Source: a virus
Strand: one strand, 5' to 3'
DNA length: 64,000 nt
IMG/VR virus record: IMGVR_UViG_3300019760_000006
Location: 1-64,000 of that record
In this document: positions 7,824-15,464 of the stretch, piece by piece
How the letters are laid out: each line of letters starts with the position of its first letter
Numbering within the stretch: position 1 is the first letter of the stretch
Made by a program: the position numbers and the translations under genes
Notes under the pieces: generated by a model
Database searches by the model: none
Seen by the model: the letters and a program-made list of their open reading frames with translations, nothing else
What the model was told of the DNA's origin: nothing

Positions 7824-8249
7824 ATGAAAAACAGAGACTACAAAAACATTGAAGGGATGACACTTTCTTTTAAATATGGGGTATCAAGGGGGTATGAGAC
7901 ACAAGGTTATACAACTTGTGGATGTTGGTTTAATGGTGGGAAAGTAGGGTTTTGCATGGGTGGTGGTTATGATCTTGCTGGAACATCTTTTGGGCAGTTT
8001 ATTGAGACGTTATTTCATGAGGAGTTGAAAAGAAAAAGCGCCAAGGATTTATACGGATTCTCCTTTTTCAATGAGAAAACCAGAAAACGGCAAACACAAT
8101 GGAGCAAAAACTGTTCTGAAGGGGGTTTTCTTGACGGTGGTTGTGGTTTTAATTCGATGATGGAGGTTTTTAATCGTCTTGGTTACTCTCTCAAGTATGT
8201 GCTTGAAACGACTAATGAAAAAGTTTATACTATTACAACACACAAGTAG
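7824..8249 (+). CDS. conserved phage protein, Gly-rich (141 aa)
   Basis: The ATG at 7824 follows CGGAGATTATTAAA; an in-frame start at 7782 lies within promoter sequence. Central GGGYDLAGTSFG and later LDGGCGFN blocks resemble a small conserved phage family of unknown function. Six Cys are present. No enzyme motif recognised. Confidence 0.6.
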   Translation: MKNRDYKNIEGMTLSFKYGVSRGYETQGYTTCGCWFNGGKVGFCMGGGYDLAGTSFGQFIETLFHEELKRKSAKDLYGFSFFNEKTRKRQTQWSKNCSEGGFLDGGCGFNSMMEVFNRLGYSLKYVLETTNEKVYTITTHK

Positions 8250-8266
8250 AACAGGAGAATAAAACA

Positions 8267-8578
8267 ATGTCAAAAAGAACACAGCAGGTAAAATCATTAG
8301 GTAAGAATGGTAGACGAATCATAAAGAAACAGCAAACAATTGAATCTGTTTCAAGAGGTGGCAGAATCTTCTCCGTTATCTTTACTAAGAAAGATGGAAG
8401 TGAAAGAAAGATGGTTTGCCGGAAGGGGGTTGTGAAACATCTTAGAGGTGGACAGTCAACTACAAAGCATATCAAATCACTTGTGACTGTCTATGACACA
8501 CAGGCTAAAGGGTATCGCTCGATTAATCTTAAAACCTTGAAGATGGTCAAAGGAAGAGGTAAGACAGTTACATTCTAA
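8267..8578 (+). CDS. conserved small basic phage protein, SH3-like (103 aa)
   Basis: A basic N-terminus is followed by the pattern F-x-V-x-F-x-KKDGS-x-R-x-M-x-C-R-x-GV-x-K-x-L-x-GG, then LVTVYD and GYRSI. This pattern is familiar from a widespread family of about 90-residue phage proteins with a predicted small beta barrel. Nucleic-acid binding is plausible from the charge. GGAG-type site upstream. Confidence 0.6.
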   Translation: MSKRTQQVKSLGKNGRRIIKKQQTIESVSRGGRIFSVIFTKKDGSERKMVCRKGVVKHLRGGQSTTKHIKSLVTVYDTQAKGYRSINLKTLKMVKGRGKTVTF

Positions 8579-8599
8579 AGGGAGGAAGGGATAAATAAA

Positions 8600-8758
8600 A
8601 TGAACAATGTTGTAGATAATTTCATAAGTGATTTACTGGATGACATTTATGGTCAGGATAGACAAGAACCTTTGACAAACGACTCTTTTTGGTTAGAAGA
8701 TGATAGTATTCTGTCAGATGAGACGACAAAAGTCTATGATAAAGATTATTATAATTAA
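8600..8758 (+). CDS. small acidic hypothetical protein (52 aa)
   Basis: The GGAGGAAGGGATAAATAAA leader gives a strong ribosome site. About a quarter of residues are Asp or Glu, which would fit a DNA-mimic or host-inhibitor role, though nothing specific shows it. Confidence 0.55.
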   Translation: MNNVVDNFISDLLDDIYGQDRQEPLTNDSFWLEDDSILSDETTKVYDKDYYN

Positions 8759-8785
8759 TTGTTAAAAGAAGAAGGAGATGAAGTA

Positions 8786-9001
8786 ATGTTTGGTTGCACA
8801 CCTGGTGTATATAAAAATAAAGAAGCTGTTAAATCAGTCGCTAAAGGTTATTCTTTAGAAGAAGGCAACGGTTGGATTGTCATGGAAAAACATTGCAAAG
8901 CAGGTAAGGGTAAATCTATTACGTGGTATCGCCCGGTTAGAGTTGAGGATAATATGGAGGCAAGAGGTGAAGGGTGGAGACCGCCATCAATTCCTTATTA
9001 G
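8786..9001 (+). CDS. hypothetical protein (71 aa)
   Basis: The ATG at 8786 has GAAGGAGATG upstream; a TTG at 8759 is unlikely. Small basic protein containing EKHCKAGKGKSITWYRP, with no recognised family. Last gene before the promoter at 9033. Confidence 0.55.
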   Translation: MFGCTPGVYKNKEAVKSVAKGYSLEEGNGWIVMEKHCKAGKGKSITWYRPVRVEDNMEARGEGWRPPSIPY

Positions 9002-9032
9002 GGGGCTTTTTAAAAGTTTGCTAAAATAATAG

Positions 9033-9061
9033 TTGACAAGTGAATAATAAAATGCTACATG
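9033..9061 (+). promoter_or_regulatory. sigma70-type promoter, weak -10
   Basis: TTGACA at 9033-9038, 17-base spacer, TACATG. The upstream AAATAATAG matches the context of the 731 promoter. Confidence 0.5.
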
Positions 9062-9119
9062 TCTACCAGAATACATTAACAAACAATGTCATAGAAAGAA
9101 AATTTACAAGAGAGTAAAC

Positions 9120-9206
9120 ATGACAGCAACAATGTTTATCGGTATATGTGTAGCATTTATCCATATAGCAATTAATTACTGGTGTTTCAAGTACGAAATC
9201 AATTAA
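9120..9206 (+). CDS. tiny membrane peptide (28 aa)
   Basis: The ORF encodes one hydrophobic helix (about residues 5-21) with a short polar tail. AGAGAG precedes the ATG. Tiny phage membrane peptides are common, but coding status here is uncertain. Confidence 0.4.
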   Translation: MTATMFIGICVAFIHIAINYWCFKYEIN

Positions 9207-9226
9207 TAAGTTTGGAGATTCTTAAA

Positions 9227-9592
9227 ATGAAAAAGACAATCGAAATTGTAGGACATGGTGTTATGTTAACTGATTATTTTCATGGAACGAGTGGAGTATG
9301 GATTAATGTCTATATCAACAATAAAACAACAGTCAGTGAAGTTATCGAACTATTAAGGGATGAGATAAATTTAGTGTGGGATCATGTAGAGTTTACAGCG
9401 AGTCAACACGGTTGTAATCCCGAAGATGTTTGGACAGCTATAACAGAACAAATAGGAGAGATGGAGAACTATGTAAAAAATAAAGGTAATGGAAATAATA
9501 TTTTTCACTATAATTCTGACTTGGATAGCGGAGAATATGATGAAGATGAAGAAATGCCTGTAGCTATATTCACAATTGAGTTTGAAGATTAA
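9227..9592 (+). CDS. hypothetical protein (121 aa)
   Basis: The ATG at 9227 with TTGGAG is preferred over the in-frame upstream start at 9182. The protein is acidic at the C-terminus (many Asp/Glu after residue 100). No known domain recognised. Confidence 0.6.
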   Translation: MKKTIEIVGHGVMLTDYFHGTSGVWINVYINNKTTVSEVIELLRDEINLVWDHVEFTASQHGCNPEDVWTAITEQIGEMENYVKNKGNGNNIFHYNSDLDSGEYDEDEEMPVAIFTIEFED

Positions 9593-9623
9593 TACTATTC
9601 TACTAAGAGCAAGGGCTAAAGTA

Positions 9624-9746
9624 ATGAAAAATATTGAAGTGATTAAGTGTGCTGAGACATTGAGGAATAAATTCTATCGTGTTGTTTTTGAAACTGAAAA
9701 TATGAAGTATACAACGGATGGCTGGTTGAATTATAACCAAGCATAG
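9624..9746 (+). CDS. small hypothetical protein, possibly the first half of a broken gene (40 aa)
   Basis: Starts MKNIEVIKCAETLRNKF and stops at a TAG. The next 45 bases in the same frame encode a sensible continuation (QIKTWISTNNISIKK). A second ORF at 9791, one frame over, continues with a plausible end. The three pieces read like one 80-residue protein interrupted by a stop and a frameshift. Confidence 0.4.
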   Translation: MKNIEVIKCAETLRNKFYRVVFETENMKYTTDGWLNYNQA

Positions 9747-9790
9747 CAAATTAAGACTTGGATATCAACCAATAACATTTCAATCAAAAA

Positions 9791-9868
9791 ATGAAATTAG
9801 AACTTGCAAAACGTGGGCATAGTGTTAGTATAGATAAATATGCTATGTCTAAAAACTATTTATTATAA
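9791..9868 (+). pseudogene. possible C-terminal remnant of the 9624 gene (25 aa)
   Basis: ATG-initiated ORF without a clear ribosome site. The peptide (MKLELAKRGHSVSIDKYAM...) would be a natural continuation of the reading through 9746. It may equally be an independent tiny gene. Confidence 0.3.
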
Positions 9869-9879
9869 AGGAGGAAAAA

Positions 9880-10137
9880 ATGAAAATCAATGGCAAGCAG
9901 ATTTGGGCTTTAGAGGAAATTGGCAACGAACCAGAATTTAATCATTTTGGTTGTGATAACTGTAATAATGGGTTAGGTGATATTGTTATCTCCTACAGGG
10001 CCAGAACAAAAGATCAACTTTTCTATCCAGAAAATAATTATGATTATTATGAATTGTGTTTATGTCAAGATTGCCTTTGTGCTTACTTCAATGGTGATGA
10101 ACTACCCGAAGATTGTAATAATATTTATCAGATTTAA
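9880..10137 (+). CDS. hypothetical zinc-binding-like protein (85 aa)
   Basis: The very strong AAAGGAGGAAAAAA leader marks the start. C-D-N-C near residues 24-27 and C-x-C-x2-C-x2-C near 65-72 form a likely zinc site. Acidic overall. Function unknown. Confidence 0.6.
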   Translation: MKINGKQIWALEEIGNEPEFNHFGCDNCNNGLGDIVISYRARTKDQLFYPENNYDYYELCLCQDCLCAYFNGDELPEDCNNIYQI

Positions 10138-10154
10138 AAATTAGAAGGTGAATT

Positions 10155-10802
10155 ATGAACATCTTTATAACAAATCCCTCTCCTGTCATATCTGCTTACA
10201 ATATTGATGATGTGCGAGGCAACAAAATGATAGTTGAATCTTGCCAAATGATTGGCACCCGGCTGTATATGTGCATCGATAAGCTACAGTCAAGATACCC
10301 ACTATCATGGATAAAGGCAAATAAGGAGAACAAACAACAATACAAAGAAGAAACAGGGCTGTATGTTCCTTGTTATATTGATGTCCCTTGTAATATATGG
10401 ATAAGGAAGAACAACTATAATTTTGCTTGGCTTGTTGCACATACGAAAGCGCTCGCAGATCTTTATTATCTAAGAACACAAAAACAACATGCATCAATGA
10501 AGATTTTCAATTCACCCTATTTTCCTTCAGATTTTATATGTTATCATCCATATGATAAACTATCACCCCTGCCTAACTGCACACCATTTTGTAAATCTAT
10601 TGATGGTAAGAAGCAGTACTTCACAGAGTCACAAGAAAAAGTAATTCGTGACTATAAAAAGTTTATGATACAGAAATGGTGCAAGACTGACAAAATTAAA
10701 TTGACTTGGGAGAGACGCAATATCACTTTTGATTATCCAAGGTTTATGAGTGAAAAGGCAATTAAATTAATGAAAGACAGACAAGCAATTTTGGGATATT
10801 GA
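10155..10802 (+). CDS. conserved phage protein of the MNIF...KMIxESxQM family (215 aa)
   Basis: The N-terminus (MNIFITNPSPVISA, then D-x-R-x-x-KMIVESCQM) and the middle (NIWIRKNNYNFAWLVAH...AL...YY) match a widespread phage family whose members are often 150-220 residues long. Some are loosely annotated as pyrimidine-dimer glycosylase-like, but I see no catalytic evidence. It is followed by the lysozyme-like gene with a one-base gap. Function unknown. Confidence 0.55.
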   Translation: MNIFITNPSPVISAYNIDDVRGNKMIVESCQMIGTRLYMCIDKLQSRYPLSWIKANKENKQQYKEETGLYVPCYIDVPCNIWIRKNNYNFAWLVAHTKALADLYYLRTQKQHASMKIFNSPYFPSDFICYHPYDKLSPLPNCTPFCKSIDGKKQYFTESQEKVIRDYKKFMIQKWCKTDKIKLTWERRNITFDYPRFMSEKAIKLMKDRQAILGY

Positions 10803-10803
10803 T

Positions 10804-11586
10804 ATGGCAAAGATAAAGAAACAGTTAAAACCTTGGCAAACCATGATAGTTGTCTTTACTTTTATATTCATTGGGTACAACTTAGTATCTGCCTGGACCA
10901 ACGAGTGGTTTGCTAATAAGGAGAGGACAAAACTGGAACAAGAGGTGGAAGAGAAGCAAAAAGAAATTGATGAATCTCAGTTTGAAATTGCAAAGAAGCA
11001 TAATGAAATTATCTCTCTAAAACAACAAGTTGAAAAATATCGCGGCTTGACAGAGGGTTATGGAGAATTATGCCTACTACGTAAACAACCTATCTATAAT
11101 AGAGTCATTGAGGTGTTTAATAAATATAAACTAATACCAGATAACGAGACAACAAAACAAGAGTTTTATGGTAAATTACTATTCTTCACTTGTGTAGTTG
11201 AGTCTAATGGTGGGAGACATTTAGATCAACTATCAGGTGGACCAGGAAGTGGTTATTATCAGATTGAACCCTCAACCCATGATGACATATATACACACTA
11301 TTTCCGATATAATAAACAATATGAGAAGATAACTCTTTCATCATTCGATAAAAATAAGAGTGAAAAAGCAAACCTTAGAGATAATTTTGAGTACCAGACC
11401 TGTATAGCATTCTATCAGTATCAACGATTGATTGATGCCAGTATGATTGGTTCTGATTATATAGAGGAGAGTGAGACACACACTATTGCTAAACTGTGGA
11501 AAACACATTGGAATACGAGACGAGGGAAGGGAGATATCAAGATATCTATAAAAAAATATAATGAATTTATAAATAATGTAAAATAG
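10804..11586 (+). CDS. membrane-anchored lysozyme-like protein, candidate endolysin (260 aa)
   Basis: Residues 11-31 form an N-terminal transmembrane or signal-anchor helix. Residues 38-82 are a coiled coil. From about residue 125 a lysozyme-superfamily-like domain begins: CVVESNGG (candidate catalytic Glu143), then GPGSGYYQIEP at 146-156, resembling the G-x-x-Q-(I/M)-E-P loop of phage muralytic enzymes. Role inferred: peptidoglycan cleavage at host lysis, with the helix making it either an anchored or a signal-arrest-release enzyme. An M15 peptidase is encoded at 23125-23535. A virion-associated or superinfection-related wall enzyme is the alternative. Confidence 0.6.
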   Translation: MAKIKKQLKPWQTMIVVFTFIFIGYNLVSAWTNEWFANKERTKLEQEVEEKQKEIDESQFEIAKKHNEIISLKQQVEKYRGLTEGYGELCLLRKQPIYNRVIEVFNKYKLIPDNETTKQEFYGKLLFFTCVVESNGGRHLDQLSGGPGSGYYQIEPSTHDDIYTHYFRYNKQYEKITLSSFDKNKSEKANLRDNFEYQTCIAFYQYQRLIDASMIGSDYIEESETHTIAKLWKTHWNTRRGKGDIKISIKKYNEFINNVK

Positions 11587-11589
11587 TTG

Positions 11590-11618
11590 TTGACAAGGTT
11601 AATTCGACTTGGTAAGGT
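11590..11618 (+). promoter_or_regulatory. sigma70-type promoter, weak -10
   Basis: TTGACA at 11590-11595, 17-base spacer, TAAGGT. It lies directly after the lysozyme-like gene. A run of nine G (11632-11640) follows. Confidence 0.45.
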
Positions 11619-11676
11619 GTCTTTAAGTTAAGGGGGGGGGATGAAAAACAACCAACAAACAAAGAGAATAAATAAA

Positions 11677-12012
11677 ATGAAAACAACAATTACATTACAT
11701 GCGGATAGTAAAGAAGATAGAATTAAAGCTTTAGATTTTCTTGACAAGGAAGACATTACAGGGATGACATTTACATTTATCAGTAAGCGTGGTTTTGTTT
11801 GCTATTTTGATGATGGAAGGAGAGATACAAAAGAAGAAATTAGTTTTGAAATTGAGCAGCCTACTATCTACCATTGCCTTAATATCCAAGATGAAGATAC
11901 AAAGAAAATGTTGAACGAATTGATTAATAAAAAGCAACAGATTTATTTTAAAAATCACCCAAATATCCATTGGAAAAGGGGGATTTTAAAAAATGAAGAA
12001 GGAGGAGAGTAA
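11677..12012 (+). CDS. hypothetical protein (111 aa)
   Basis: The ATG at 11677 (AGAGAATAAATAAA leader, the operon-typical pattern) is preferred. An in-frame ATG at 11641 directly follows the G9 run and would add 12 residues. Soluble, mixed alpha/beta. No family recognised. Confidence 0.6.
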   Translation: MKTTITLHADSKEDRIKALDFLDKEDITGMTFTFISKRGFVCYFDDGRRDTKEEISFEIEQPTIYHCLNIQDEDTKKMLNELINKKQQIYFKNHPNIHWKRGILKNEEGGE

Positions 12013-12017
12013 ATAAA

Positions 12018-12395
12018 ATGAGTTATGAAAGTAGAATATATGTAGGTGTGGTTAGGAACGGAGATGATTATTTTAGTGAAATTGCAAAATTTCAGATTGG
12101 TAAAATAGATTATACAGGAGCTTTTCATAGACTTATTGGGATGTCAAAAGATGTAGATGATTTGTGTTTATATGCAGATGATGGGGATACTGAAATAACA
12201 ATAGACAAATATGGAGAGAAGTTAAAAGAACTACCTTTAGATGATGTTATAAAAGCTTTAGGAAAAGATAAAGAAAGATATAGACGAATCCCTCCTGTTA
12301 TTGAGTTTCTTAGAGTTATTAAAGTACAAAAAGAGTTTGGGGTGTGGGGGTATGAAGACGATGTTAATATAAAAGTGTTACATTTTGGTTATTAA
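12018..12395 (+). CDS. hypothetical protein (125 aa)
   Basis: GGAGGAGAGTAAATAAA gives a strong start five bases after the previous stop. Acidic soluble protein with no known motif. Last gene before the terminator at 12445. Confidence 0.6.
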   Translation: MSYESRIYVGVVRNGDDYFSEIAKFQIGKIDYTGAFHRLIGMSKDVDDLCLYADDGDTEITIDKYGEKLKELPLDDVIKALGKDKERYRRIPPVIEFLRVIKVQKEFGVWGYEDDVNIKVLHFGY

Positions 12396-12444
12396 TAAAT
12401 AACTGCCTAAAAACCTTATTTAAACTGTAGTAACAAATAACAAT

Positions 12445-12492
12445 AAAACACTTGATAACTCTTTATTATAGGAGTTGTTAGGTGTTTTGTTG
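12445..12492 (+). terminator. intrinsic terminator
   Basis: A 17-18 pair stem (12445-12461 with 12471-12488, some G-U pairs) has loop TTTATTATA and is followed by a T-rich GTTGT. It ends the operon finishing at 12395. Confidence 0.8.
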
Positions 12493-12553
12493 TATGTTGG
12501 TTTAAATAAAATTTAAATAAAAAAATCTTCTCAATATTAAACCATTATAAAAA

Positions 12554-12730
12554 GGCAAACAGTTATTGTGCGCGCTATGTATGTGTTTTCACAACTACAG
12601 GTTGTAGTTGATGAATAACAACATGTTTGTTTGCCTATATAATATAAACATTCATTATCCGAGCATATAAGTATTTGCGCACTATTATAGTTTGCTCGGA
12701 TAATATTATCTGACTTAGATAATATTATCT
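12554..12730. other. non-coding block of stacked hairpins (origin, centromere or structured RNA candidate)
   Basis: There is no ORF from 12396 to 13050. Visible: a nested structure closed by GGCAAACA (12554-12561) and TGTTTGCC (12628-12635), enclosing GTTATT/AATAAC and CAACTAC/GTAGTTG arms. Then a perfect 12-pair hairpin ATTATCCGAGCA (12654-12665) / TGCTCGGATAAT (12693-12704). Then GATAATATTATCT twice (12699-12711, 12718-12730). Perfect arms this long in AT-rich sequence are unlikely by chance. Confidence 0.5.
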
Positions 12731-12841
12731 AAGAAAGCATTGATAAATAAAAGAAGATGAATATAAAATTTGGCCCCGACGAGGAGAGAACGTAGTGAAC
12801 GAGAATGAGGAGTGGGTTAGATCAATTTCATTATCTAAAAA

Positions 12842-12858
12842 TTCAAACACTGTTTGAA
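12842..12858. repeat. palindrome next to parS
   Basis: TTCAAACA-C-TGTTTGAA is a perfect inverted repeat with one central base, two bases before the parS site. It looks like a protein-binding site. Confidence 0.5.
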
Positions 12859-12859
12859 A

Positions 12860-12875
12860 TGTTTCACGTGGAACA
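12860..12875. promoter_or_regulatory. perfect bacterial parS (ParB binding) site
   Basis: TGTTTCACGTGGAACA is the exact reverse complement of TGTTCCACGTGAAACA. That fits the chromosomal parS consensus established in Bacillus subtilis (TGTTNCACGTGAAACA) with N = C. A further partial copy of its half (CGTGGAACACG) follows at about 12884-12894. No parA or parB gene is seen in the window, so host ParB is the likely partner. Confidence 0.8.
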
Positions 12876-12897
12876 CGTGGGGACGTGGAACACGAAT

Positions 12898-12917
12898 ATA
12901 TGAACTATTGTTCATAT
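12898..12917. repeat. palindrome, operator-like
   Basis: ATATGAAC-TATT-GTTCATAT, perfect eight-base arms, lies between parS and the promoter at 12959. It could be an operator or a short hairpin. Confidence 0.45.
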
Positions 12918-12958
12918 TAAATTAATTTAAAATTTGTAAATGTTATTCACAATAACAC

Positions 12959-12987
12959 TTGACAACAAATTATGCACATGTTATTAA
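12959..12987 (+). promoter_or_regulatory. sigma70-type promoter
   Basis: TTGACA at 12959-12964, 17-base spacer, TATTAA. It drives the operon beginning at 13051. Confidence 0.65.
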
Positions 12988-13050
12988 TACACATAATCAA
13001 TTGAAACATTAACTACAATAAAGAAAGAAAAAGAAAAGGAGAATAAACAA

Positions 13051-13212
13051 ATGGAAAAGAATGACCTTATTATCAAATACCAGTTGAAAATTGACCAGAT
13101 GGAGAGGAAAATTAAAGATACATATAAAACAGACATAGGGAGAGGTACTGCTTATTTCTTCATTAAAGAGTGGGAAGATTTTATTAAAGATTTGGAAAAG
13201 ATGGAGGATTAA
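13051..13212 (+). CDS. small hypothetical helical protein (53 aa)
   Basis: The AAAAGGAGAATAAACAA leader gives a strong ATG. Charged, helical peptide. First gene after the parS region. No family recognised. Confidence 0.6.
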   Translation: MEKNDLIIKYQLKIDQMERKIKDTYKTDIGRGTAYFFIKEWEDFIKDLEKMED

Positions 13213-13220
13213 GAAAACAA

Positions 13221-13397
13221 ATGAGAACTTTTATATTAAGATCAATTCAAGTGATTTTAACACTAACGATAGGTATATCTGTAGCTTTACTGTTTAAACA
13301 TAAATTTGCAATCTTCCTGCCAGTTTTAGTTGGGAGTATTCTGTGGGTTATGTTAATCTTTGGTATAGATGAGTATATTTATTTTAACAGACAATAA
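13221..13397 (+). CDS. small membrane protein with two transmembrane helices (58 aa)
   Basis: Hydrophobic segments at about residues 8-25 and 29-48 are separated by KHK. The ribosome site is weak (GGAGGATTAAG overlaps the previous stop). The size would also fit a small holin-like protein, but nothing specific supports that. Confidence 0.55.
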   Translation: MRTFILRSIQVILTLTIGISVALLFKHKFAIFLPVLVGSILWVMLIFGIDEYIYFNRQ

Positions 13398-13414
13398 GAG
13401 ATGGGAGTAAACAA

Positions 13415-14188
13415 ATGGAAATTAATTTAAATGATTATGAACTTATGAAAGGTTTGCATTGTTGTGGTTGTTATTTTTACCCTGAAGGAGGGGGGTTTTG
13501 TAAGGTAATGAACACCGGTAAGTGTAAAGCGAATGTTGATGAAGGTTATAGAAAGGTTGAGCATGACGGAGACAAACTACAGGTGTTACGTACTATCAAC
13601 TTAGGTGATCATCTTGGCTTGGTTGATGTTATTAAAGGTGGTGATTGCAAGGATTGCATGTTCGAGGCGGGCTATAGTTCGTGTGGGAGTAAAGCTATAG
13701 AGGTTATCTCTGGTTTTGATTGCGACGTAGATGATTGTTATTTCATCAAACATGTTGAACAGCCCATAGTAAGGTGGGTACAATGCACACCGGATAACAT
13801 TAAGGTAGGGGATGAGGTTATTAGCAAAATAAATCCTGACAATAAATATACAGTTTACTCTGTATTTGATAAAGGCAGACAAATGACCTTGCCCCTTGAA
13901 GTCGATGGGGAATATAGGAAGATTAGTAGACCAACAAGCATGTTCCTCAAGAAAGTGGTTGTTGATAGTGGGAATTTGCCACAACCTATAGTTGAACGCA
14001 AGATTGCATCATTTGCAGAGATGGAGGCAGGTGATAAAGGTGTGGTTATAAGCAGTAAATATCATAAACACTATATAGGGAGGCAAGTTATCAAACTACT
14101 TAATGGGTATGTAGTTGATGTTAACGTAGGCGCTTATTGGAGTAACGGCGATTCTATTGATACTATTGTGGTTGAAATAGTAAATTAA
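13415..14188 (+). CDS. Cys-rich protein with two C-x2-C-x-F domains (257 aa)
   Basis: The N-terminal 110 residues contain two copies of a small Cys motif (C-x2-C-x-F... at about 16-30 and C-x2-C-x-F... at about 75-105). It is the same type as in the 5291 protein and may bind metal. The C-terminal half (about 110-257) contains repeated DKY/VYSVFDKGRQ and GDKGVV-type beta segments. Function unknown; a zinc-stabilised scaffold or adaptor is a guess. Confidence 0.65.
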   Translation: MEINLNDYELMKGLHCCGCYFYPEGGGFCKVMNTGKCKANVDEGYRKVEHDGDKLQVLRTINLGDHLGLVDVIKGGDCKDCMFEAGYSSCGSKAIEVISGFDCDVDDCYFIKHVEQPIVRWVQCTPDNIKVGDEVISKINPDNKYTVYSVFDKGRQMTLPLEVDGEYRKISRPTSMFLKKVVVDSGNLPQPIVERKIASFAEMEAGDKGVVISSKYHKHYIGRQVIKLLNGYVVDVNVGAYWSNGDSIDTIVVEIVN

Positions 14189-14213
14189 ATAATTAATAAA
14201 GGAGAAAATAACA

Positions 14214-14459
14214 ATGATTAAATCAATAGTGAATAGTAAGGTAGAACACAAAGAGAATCAATTTCCTAAGCTTATGCAGTGTATTGATACTCCATCATTA
14301 ATAGTTTATATGGTTAGTGAGGGGAAGGGTTATGTACTATCACCTGACAATGAAGACGATGAAGTATATCAAGATTGGGAGATCAACGATTATGAGGAAG
14401 AGTGGAGTATGTATAGATTTAAAGACTTCCATGGTAGTATCACTCTCGAACAAGATTAA
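14214..14459 (+). CDS. hypothetical protein (81 aa)
   Basis: AAAGGAGAAAATAACA precedes the ATG. Acidic small protein with a Trp/Glu-rich end. No known motif. Confidence 0.6.
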   Translation: MIKSIVNSKVEHKENQFPKLMQCIDTPSLIVYMVSEGKGYVLSPDNEDDEVYQDWEINDYEEEWSMYRFKDFHGSITLEQD

Positions 14460-14484
14460 TTAATAGTGAAAAAGGAGTTACAAA

Positions 14485-14718
14485 ATGAAAGCTTTAGGTT
14501 TTATTCTATGTGCATTCGGTGTATGTCTTGGATTGTATACAGGTGTATGGGTTTGTTTTATCGGTGGTATTGTTGACGTTATAGAGCAAGTTAGGGCAGA
14601 ACAGCTTGATTCGATGATCGTAGCTTGTGGAGTGGCTAAGGTTATGTTTAGTTCATTCGCTGGATGGCTGACAGCAATCGTACCATTTACATTAGGTGCT
14701 GCACTTATGCAGGATTAA
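14485..14718 (+). CDS. small membrane protein (77 aa)
   Basis: Two hydrophobic stretches (about residues 3-30 and 52-74) flank a short charged loop. AAAAAGGAG lies upstream. It is followed directly by a strong terminator. A holin-like role is possible from size and topology only. Confidence 0.6.
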   Translation: MKALGFILCAFGVCLGLYTGVWVCFIGGIVDVIEQVRAEQLDSMIVACGVAKVMFSSFAGWLTAIVPFTLGAALMQD

Positions 14719-14738
14719 TTAACAACATTAAACTGAAC

Positions 14739-14780
14739 GGATAGCATCTCAATACTCTGGGGTGTTATCCATTTTTATTT
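14739..14780 (+). terminator. intrinsic terminator
   Basis: GGATAGCATCTC (14739-14750) pairs with GGGGTGTTATCC (14759-14770), and ATTTTTATTT follows. Confidence 0.85.
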
Positions 14781-14801
14781 ATGTTTTATTAATAAAATCA
14801 T

Positions 14802-14830
14802 TTGACATCTACAGAGAATAGGAGTAGTAT
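14802..14830 (+). promoter_or_regulatory. sigma70-type promoter
   Basis: TTGACA at 14802-14807, 17-base spacer, TAGTAT. It drives the gene at 14866/14877. Confidence 0.6.
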
Positions 14831-14865
14831 TTTCATATTGAGTTTGAGAAAAACAAATAATATAG

Positions 14866-15135
14866 GTGATCACAAAATGCTTAAGTTCAAAACAAAAACA
14901 AAAAAAACTCACACTATCACATGTGACAGCAGCAGGTCTTGTAGGCGATACTCTCGTTACTGATCTTAAAGCAGGGGATACTTTTGAATACAATGACTAC
15001 AAAGGCGACGAACTTAAAATCAATGAAATTATCAAAGAAACGGCAAAGATGATAAAGTTCAGTGTAACTAATAACCAGAATAAAACATTCGGACTTCGAC
15101 TTAGAAAAACAACAACAATAAATTTAATTTTTTAA
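14866..15135 (+). CDS. hypothetical protein with a probable slippage site at an A8 run (about 85-89 aa)
   Basis: The best start is the ATG at 14877 (AGGTG eight bases upstream), but its frame closes after 28 codons. The frame that stays open to 15135 has only a GTG start inside the ribosome site. Both frames run through eight A (14900-14907). Joining MLKFKTKTKK to the open frame there (TLSHVTAAGLVGD...) gives a sensible small beta protein. Either slippage on A8 makes the product, or the run carries a frameshift. Confidence 0.5.
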   Translation: MITKCLSSKQKQKKLTLSHVTAAGLVGDTLVTDLKAGDTFEYNDYKGDELKINEIIKETAKMIKFSVTNNQNKTFGLRLRKTTTINLIF

Positions 15136-15157
15136 AAGGAGAAAGGAATAAAACAAG

Positions 15158-15379
15158 ATGACTAACTTAATCATGAAAACCTTGAAAACTCTCTTCATAC
15201 TTCTCACAATCATTAGCATAGCTTCTATCCCGGTAGGTATCACATTTAACTTTAGTGCTGGTGTTATCCCTCTTGCACTTCTTGGTATGTTTCTATTCGG
15301 TTTTGCAGCTAACACCTGCTCCGAGATCGTTAGTGAACGGGAACTAAGAGAAGCGCTGGCAAGAGTAAAGAAGTTCTAA
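15158..15379 (+). CDS. small membrane protein (73 aa)
   Basis: Two hydrophobic helices (about 4-27 and 29-52) and a charged tail. AAAAGGAGAAAGG lies upstream. Last plus-strand gene before the convergent zone. Confidence 0.6.
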   Translation: MTNLIMKTLKTLFILLTIISIASIPVGITFNFSAGVIPLALLGMFLFGFAANTCSEIVSERELREALARVKKF

Positions 15380-15420
15380 TAAAGACTGCTTGACTGAAGT
15401 CGCACATAATATCATCTAAC

Positions 15421-15464
15421 AAGCACCTACTGGTTATTAATTTAATTGGTAGGTGTTTTCTTTT
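15421..15464 (+). terminator. intrinsic terminator
   Basis: CACCTAC (15424-15430) pairs with GTAGGTG (15449-15455) and is followed by TTTTCTTTT. It ends the left plus-strand arm. Confidence 0.8.

Noticed and set aside
9624-9868. Programmed frameshift joining 9624 and 9791
   Set aside because: There is both an in-frame stop and a later frame change and no slippery heptamer, so decay of one gene is the simpler explanation.
13601-13984. Minus-strand ORF of 127 aa opposite the Cys-rich gene at 13415
   Set aside because: The plus-strand frame has a ribosome site and repeated Cys motifs; the opposite frame has neither and looks like a shadow.
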